Source of the DNA: REEB52 sp964626905
GTDB taxonomy: Bacteria > Chlamydiota > Chlamydiia > Chlamydiales > SM23-39
Assembly: GCA_964626905.1 (NCBI GenBank)
Contig: CAZVHA010000001.1
Coordinates: 372,001-436,000, forward strand
Direction: 5' to 3'
DNA: 64,000 bases
This document shows positions 59,762-64,000 of the stretch, piece after piece (positions within the stretch are counted from its first letter, which is position 1; every line of letters begins with the position of its first letter). The notes beneath the pieces were generated by a model. That model saw only the letters and a list, made by a program, of their open reading frames with translations. It made no database searches and was not told the origin of the DNA. The translations under genes and the position numbers were made by a program.

Positions 59762-60904
59762 TTGGACATTATCAAAGAGGCGGCGCGCGATGCGCCAAAC
59801 AAAAAAGCGATTGTCTCCAAAGAAGAGACGATCACCTACGGCGAGCTCGATCAGCTCGTGGAAAAGGGGCTCCACCCCTCCCCTATTGTCCAGATGTTTG
59901 CCGCCTGGAGAAAAGAAAAGTCCTATTTTCCAACCAATCCTCGCCTCCCCGCCCCACCTGCGAAAGTTAAGCCCCCCCCTCAAACGCTTCTCCTCTACAC
60001 TTCTGGATCCACAGGAACCCCAAAAATCGCAATTCTCTCCCTCGGAAACCTGATCGCAAATGCCAAAAGTGTCATCGAGGCACTTGCATTAAGTCCGAGC
60101 GACGAGTGGAAACTGACTCTCCCCCTCTTTCACGTTGGGGGAATTGGCATTGTCATCCGGTGTATTCTCGCCCGGGCAACCCTTATTTTGGACGATAGTC
60201 CCAACATCACCCACCTCTCCTATGTCCCGACCCATCTCTATCGGGCAACTCCCATCTATCGCAAACTCAAGTGCATTCTTCTCGGCGGCGCCCCAATCCA
60301 CCACATTCCCCCCAACCTTCCCATCTATACGACTTATGGGCTCACCGAAATGGGCTCCATGGTTACCCTCAATGGAAAAATTTTGCCCCATGCGGAAGTG
60401 AACATCGCCTCTGATGGGGAGCTTTTCGTCCGCGGCGCCTCTCTTTTCCAAGGCTACTATGGGGAACCGCCCCAAAAAGGGTGGTTTCCCACTAAAGACC
60501 TCGGAACGATGGAAAATAACCAACTCAAAATCTTGGGGCGCAAAGATTGGATGTTCATCTCGGGTGGAGAAAATATCCAGCCCGAAGAGATCGAACAGCA
60601 CCTCCTTTGTTTTCCCGAAGTGATCGAGGCTGTTGTGCTCCCCATCAATGACGAAGAATTTGGAAAAAGACCGATCGCAATCGTCTCTGCCCACACCCCA
60701 TTTTCACTGCAAGAAATGCAAAATCGACTCGCCAAATTTCTCCCTAAATTCAAGATCCCAATCGCCTTAAGATTCGCAAGCGAAATTCCAAAGAAAAATT
60801 TGAAAATCGATCGCAGCTCCCAAGGCCTATTTTTATTGTCCCAAACTATTCAGGAACAACTAGTTTCGAACAAGGCTGGGCAAAAAAATAGGGCTTATCT
60901 ATAA
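59762..60904 (+). CDS. menE: o-Succinylbenzoate-CoA ligase
   Basis: A 380-aa adenylate-forming enzyme, last of the men series. TTG at 59762 follows menC's stop by 6 bp. Motifs: LLLYTSGSTGTPKIAILS (P-loop), GLTEMGSMVTL (A5), TKDLGTMENNQLKILGRKDW (A7-A8), ENIQPEEIE. It is about 80-100 residues shorter than usual: much of the first N-terminal subdomain is missing between residues 40 and 75. All ATP-contact motifs remain, so activity is likely. Transcription of the men genes probably ends after it, before the TPR gene. Confidence 0.92.
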   Translation: MDIIKEAARDAPNKKAIVSKEETITYGELDQLVEKGLHPSPIVQMFAAWRKEKSYFPTNPRLPAPPAKVKPPPQTLLLYTSGSTGTPKIAILSLGNLIANAKSVIEALALSPSDEWKLTLPLFHVGGIGIVIRCILARATLILDDSPNITHLSYVPTHLYRATPIYRKLKCILLGGAPIHHIPPNLPIYTTYGLTEMGSMVTLNGKILPHAEVNIASDGELFVRGASLFQGYYGEPPQKGWFPTKDLGTMENNQLKILGRKDWMFISGGENIQPEEIEQHLLCFPEVIEAVVLPINDEEFGKRPIAIVSAHTPFSLQEMQNRLAKFLPKFKIPIALRFASEIPKKNLKIDRSSQGLFLLSQTIQEQLVSNKAGQKNRAYL

Positions 60905-60939
60905 TCCGCACCTTGAGTAAAACCAGATCCTGAGCAAAC

Positions 60940-63012
60940 ATGACGTTGCAAGCGACTCCATTTCGAAAAATTTTTACCCGATTTTTCCCGAGAAGAGCTG
61001 TTTCGGCAGCCCCCCTTTTGAAAGAGGAGGGGTATTTGGAGGAGGAGCAAAAAAAAGAGTTGGCGCTCCGGTATCTAAATGAAGGGGAGATGGCCCTTTT
61101 GCAGGGGAATTTGAGGGCGCTCTCCTGTTTTGAGGCAGCTCTGAACTTGGATGGAGAAAACCCGCAAATCTGGTATCGGCAGGGGCTCGCCTTTTTTGAG
61201 TATGGCTCTGAAGAGGGGAAAGAAAAATCTCTTTTATTAGCGGGGAAAAATTTTAAGATTGCGACGCAGCTAAAACCCGACTATTTCGACGCTTGGCTCG
61301 CTTGGGGGGACGCCCTTTTGCAGCTGGGGAGATTTCACGAAGAGCACCACTTTCTCATTGAGGCGAAAGACAAATACCAAAAGGCGCTTGCCATCTCTCA
61401 AGAGCAGCCGAAAGAGGTGTTGGCAGAGCTCTATTGGGATTATGGAATTGCCTGGGCTGAAATTGCGCAACATTCGGGGGAGGCACTCGATGTCCGTTTG
61501 GCGATCGAGGCATTTCAAACCTCGAAGAATTTCCAAGAAAATCCCTCTTGCGAATTTTGGAATGATTGCGGAAAGGCGTATCTCGAAATGGGCCTTTTGA
61601 TCAACGATGCAAGGCTTTATCTCCAATCAATCGAATATTTGCAAAAAGCAGTCGAGACCTCTTCTCAATATTTTGATGGGTGGGTCGCTTTGGCGGAAGG
61701 GTATTCGCAACTCTACATCAATACGCTCGATGAAAAATATGTGACTAAAGCCTCCAATGCTTACGCGACAGCCTCGAAAATGTCTCCCCAAGATCCAGAG
61801 GTGTGGCTCGGTTGGGGGCAACTGCTCGGCGAATCGGGCAAGCAAAAAAACGATCCAAAAATGTTGCGCCACAGCATTGAGAAGTGTGCGAGGGCGGCGC
61901 AGCTCGATCGAGAAGATCCGCTCATTGCAGCTCAATGGATCGAAAGCCTCTCTCTTCTCGGGATGGTGACGAACCGGCTCGATCTCATTGTAGAGGCGGA
62001 AAACAAAGCGATCAAAGCGGGGAGCCATTTTCCCGACGATCCCGAAATTTGGCTCGCCTATGGCATTTGCATGAGCGCTTTTGCCAAGTATTACGACGAA
62101 GTGGACTATTACGAACTCGCCATTGAAAAGCTCCAATTGGGCCTCTCGATGGACCGGAGCGATCCAGAACTTTGGCATCAACTAGGCCTTGTTCATAGAG
62201 CATATGCCAATATGACCCAAGATGAAGAGCTCATTGAAAGGGCGGTCCGCTTCCTTTCAAAGGCGATGGATTTAAAACCAGCCTGTCCCACCCTTGTTTT
62301 CGACATGGCAATCTCCCTTTTTGAATTCAGCGAAATTCTCGACGATCTCCCCGCGCTTGAACAATCGCTCCTCTTCTTTGAGCAGCTTTTGCAAGAGCAT
62401 AGAGGGGTGTTGATTCACCACCCTCACTGGCTCTATCACTATGCGGTGGCGCTGGAGTGGCTCGGCCACTTTTGCGATGAAGAGGTCCATTTTGTCCGGG
62501 CGGTCGAAATTTTTTCGCATGTCCTTTTAATCGATCCCGATTTTCCCCAAATCCATCACAAAATTGCGCAGTGCTATGTCCATCTCGGATCGATTGCAGG
62601 TGAATCGGAATACTATCAAAGAGCGATCCACTTCTTCCGCTTGGCAGCAAGAGAGGATGAGGAAAATGATGAGGCACTTCTCGATTGGGGCATTTGCCTC
62701 ATCCATTTAGCCCACCACACACTGGATACAGATCTCATGCACCAGCGCTATTTGGATGCGGAGAGCAAAATCACCCGCGCAGGAACGCTGGGCAATGAAG
62801 GGGCCTACTATACCCTCGCATGCCTCTATTCGATTTTGGGAAGGACCTATGAATCGATGGAACTCATCCAAAAAGCACTCTCAGCCCGCTCCTTGCCCCC
62901 CATCGATGATCTCCTCGACGACGATTGGCTCGACAACCTAAGGGCAACCCCCGCCTTCGCCCACTTCATCACTGCCCTTGAAGCAAAATTGCAGCAAACC
63001 CGCGAAGAGTGA
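60940..63012 (+). CDS. Large TPR-repeat protein
   Basis: A 690-aa protein made almost wholly of helical tetratricopeptide-like repeats, about 15, from residue 40 on. Repeats have the W-x-x-x-G-x-x-x pattern (WYRQGLAFFEYG, WLAWGDALLQLG, WLGWGQLLGESG, WLAYGICMSAFA, WHQLGLVHRAYA). The N-terminal ~35 residues are basic and hydrophobic (FRKIFTRFFPRRAVSAAP) and not a clear signal peptide. Function unknown; TPR arrays scaffold proteins or act as chaperones for secretion substrates. No strong ribosome-binding site is seen before the ATG. Confidence 0.85.
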   Translation: MTLQATPFRKIFTRFFPRRAVSAAPLLKEEGYLEEEQKKELALRYLNEGEMALLQGNLRALSCFEAALNLDGENPQIWYRQGLAFFEYGSEEGKEKSLLLAGKNFKIATQLKPDYFDAWLAWGDALLQLGRFHEEHHFLIEAKDKYQKALAISQEQPKEVLAELYWDYGIAWAEIAQHSGEALDVRLAIEAFQTSKNFQENPSCEFWNDCGKAYLEMGLLINDARLYLQSIEYLQKAVETSSQYFDGWVALAEGYSQLYINTLDEKYVTKASNAYATASKMSPQDPEVWLGWGQLLGESGKQKNDPKMLRHSIEKCARAAQLDREDPLIAAQWIESLSLLGMVTNRLDLIVEAENKAIKAGSHFPDDPEIWLAYGICMSAFAKYYDEVDYYELAIEKLQLGLSMDRSDPELWHQLGLVHRAYANMTQDEELIERAVRFLSKAMDLKPACPTLVFDMAISLFEFSEILDDLPALEQSLLFFEQLLQEHRGVLIHHPHWLYHYAVALEWLGHFCDEEVHFVRAVEIFSHVLLIDPDFPQIHHKIAQCYVHLGSIAGESEYYQRAIHFFRLAAREDEENDEALLDWGICLIHLAHHTLDTDLMHQRYLDAESKITRAGTLGNEGAYYTLACLYSILGRTYESMELIQKALSARSLPPIDDLLDDDWLDNLRATPAFAHFITALEAKLQQTREE

Positions 63013-63072
63013 TCGATTTGCGGATAAATCAATTTCTCATTTTTGCCTAGCGGGCTAATAGCAAAACTTGCT

Positions 63073-63237
63073 AACCTGAGTTTTGGGTTTCTCCGGCAGG
63101 AGATTCAATGCTTTTCTGGAAAGATTTTTGCTCTTGGAGGCGAGGGCAAGGGCGGGCCGCTCCCCTTGCCGAGGCGAAAGAGCAAAAAGATTCCAGAAAA
63201 CATTGAATATCCGACGGATAAACCCAAAACTCAGGTT
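63073..63237. repeat. Long palindromic element between convergent genes
   Basis: The ends AACCTGAGTTTTGGGTTT (63073-63090) and its exact complement (63220-63237) are followed inward by imperfect pairing for about 50 more bp each (GATTCAATGCTTTTCTGGAA against TTCCAGAAAACATTGAAT), to a GC-rich centre with GGGCAAGGG...CCCCTTGCC. It lies between the TPR gene stop and the cupin gene stop, abutting the latter. It is not related in sequence to the elements at 21572 or 52051. It may terminate both genes. Confidence 0.7.
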
Positions 63238-63238
63238 G

Positions 63239-63577
63239 CTACTCTTTCAATTCAATAACGATCAACTCTATCGGTTTGCATGTCTTGTTGATGCTTCTGT
63301 GAAGTTGGCCGAGGGGATCGGCTTCCCGAAATACAGCTTCCCCTTTCGGGAAATCAATATCTATCATTGATCCATCCCCCTCAAGACGAGTAATTGTTCC
63401 TCCCTTAAGAGAAATGACTACTCGCGGATAGTCATCCCGGTGCAACCCAATTTCTTCATGAGCCATGATTTTTATTTTAGAGGCACGAATCCGATTATTT
63501 TCAAACTGTATCTGAGACTCAGCAGCCGAAATTCCATATGCCAGAAAACAGCATATACCGATAAGCGTTTTTTTCAT
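63239..63577 (-). CDS. Secreted cupin-like small protein
   Basis: A 112-aa protein with signal peptide MKKTLIGICCFLAYGISAAE. The mature part has a single cupin-type barrel pattern: MAHEEIGLHRDDYPRVVISL with a His pair, GGTITRLEGDGSMIDI, GEAVFREADPLGQLHRS and a last strand KPIELIVIELK. The metal ligands of cupins (HxH...E...H) are only partly evident, so a catalytic role is doubtful. GAAGGGA stands before the ATG. Periplasmic binding or sensing is a guess. Confidence 0.65.
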   Translation of the reverse strand: MKKTLIGICCFLAYGISAAESQIQFENNRIRASKIKIMAHEEIGLHRDDYPRVVISLKGGTITRLEGDGSMIDIDFPKGEAVFREADPLGQLHRSINKTCKPIELIVIELKE

Positions 63578-63720
63578 GAGGCAATCCCTTCTTTTAAAAT
63601 AAAGAGGGACGATGTTATCTCATCAAGATTTTTTTAACAAAAAAAAAGAACGCAAGAAAAAAGTTTCTTGAAATATAAATCATTTTTTTAGGATCCTCTA
63701 CGCCAAAAAAGGGGAAGGGT

Positions 63721-64000
63721 ATGTCAATCCGAGTAGAATTCGATGGTCAGAGCAAGGTCCGGTTCGAAGGACTGGAGGGTTGGGTTGATTTCACACCTGC
63801 GGGGAACTCCCCTCAACATTTTAGAGTCACAGACATTAAGACAAAAAAAATCGAAAAAATCCTCTTGGACAGAGGGGCCCTTTTTCGATGTCTGAACATG
63901 CCAGACATGGAAGCGCCCGGATGGACAAAAAAACTTCCCGAAATCGTCTTCTTCTGCAGCCAATACTGTGGAACACTTCTGAAAGTCATCGATTATACAC
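63721..64000 (+). CDS. Hypothetical protein, 5' part (runs off window)
   Basis: From ATG 63721 the frame is open for 93 codons to the end of the window with no stop. GGGGAAGGG lies 2 nt upstream as a strong ribosome-binding site. The product begins MSIRVEFDGQSKVRFEGLEG, then VDFTPAGNSPQHFRVTDIK, a strand-rich, Lys-rich soluble start with no signal peptide. Around 60-85 there are CLNMPDMEAPGWTKKLPEIV and CSQYCG. I do not recognise the family. The gene has no overlap with the cupin gene, from which it diverges. Confidence 0.5.
   Translation, partial: MSIRVEFDGQSKVRFEGLEGWVDFTPAGNSPQHFRVTDIKTKKIEKILLDRGALFRCLNMPDMEAPGWTKKLPEIVFFCSQYCGTLLKVIDYT

Noticed and set aside
60089..60694. A 201-codon minus-strand frame
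   Set aside because: Antisense to menE; no signals, no domain.
1..64000. CRISPR arrays, rRNA genes, riboswitches
   Set aside because: No regularly spaced direct repeats, rRNA motifs or recognisable riboswitch cores were found on reading the window.

Overview
The window looks like the chromosome of a chlamydia-type bacterium (order Chlamydiales), probably from a lineage outside Chlamydiaceae, such as the Waddlia/Parachlamydia/Simkania groups. The evidence is gene order plus lifestyle genes. The order cydAB - cdaA - cdaR - lpxL and the order gyrA - gyrB - DUF721 are ones I associate with Chlamydia. A tandem set of Legionella-OMP-like barrels, eukaryote-like F-box and RING proteins, and a complete classical men pathway point to an environmental, amoeba-associated relative. 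The assignment is inference; there is no rRNA in the window.

Layout. 1-3.2 kb: end of an ABC-type efflux operon (two ABC-2 permeases and an outer-membrane factor); one permease carries an in-frame palindromic insertion. 3.1-6.3 kb: host-interaction candidates: an F-box/LRR protein, an unknown protein, a signal-peptide-bearing methyltransferase and a tandem pair of Cys-rich paralogues with duplicated promoters. 6.3-9.7 kb: three tandem MOMP-like barrels. 9.7-15.5 kb: two divergent, tightly overlapping operons (GT2 and a GT-C-like membrane protein; three methyltransferases, an HpcH/HpaI-type aldolase and a D-2-hydroxyacid dehydrogenase) that look like an uncharacterised glycan or glycolipid pathway. 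15.5-22.6 kb: an accessory region, partly AT-rich, with a HigBA-like toxin-antitoxin pair, a RING-H2 protein with a possible ubiquitin-like tail, a SIMPL protein, a degenerate SDR, a second F-box-like protein, a hydrolase, a DUF3800 remnant, a MITE with 30-bp terminal inverted repeats and a dispersed repeat present twice; it ends at tRNA-Ser(UGA).

22.6-31.7 kb: housekeeping genes: infC-rpmI-rplT-pheS with an odd ThrRS-like gene upstream, tRNA-Val(GAC), mnmM, a PHP phosphoesterase, murB, nusB, a DnaQ-like exonuclease, cydAB. 31.7-39.3 kb: TolC-like factor, a 41-residue lipoprotein, c-di-AMP synthase cdaA with cdaR, then LPS genes (GT4, lpxL), rsmE and an exostosin-like protein. 39.4-52 kb: an AAA/DUF4143 ATPase, an EamA transporter, a DEAD-box helicase, gyrA, gyrB, a DciA-like protein, mgtE, typA. 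52.2-60.9 kb: an O-antigen-ligase-like protein followed by menG-F-D-H-B-A-C-E in one nearly gapless operon. 60.9-64 kb: a large TPR protein, a cupin-like secreted protein and a gene running off the end.

The most unusual theme is a set of unrelated long palindromic elements about 150-180 bp long, one inside a coding sequence, one filling the typA-ligase gap and probably supplying a ribosome-binding site, one between convergent genes, and one next to a broken DUF3800 gene. The second theme is ubiquitin-system mimicry (F-box/LRR, F-box-like, RING plus possible ubiquitin-like fold). The third is the 9.7-15.5 kb biosynthetic cluster.
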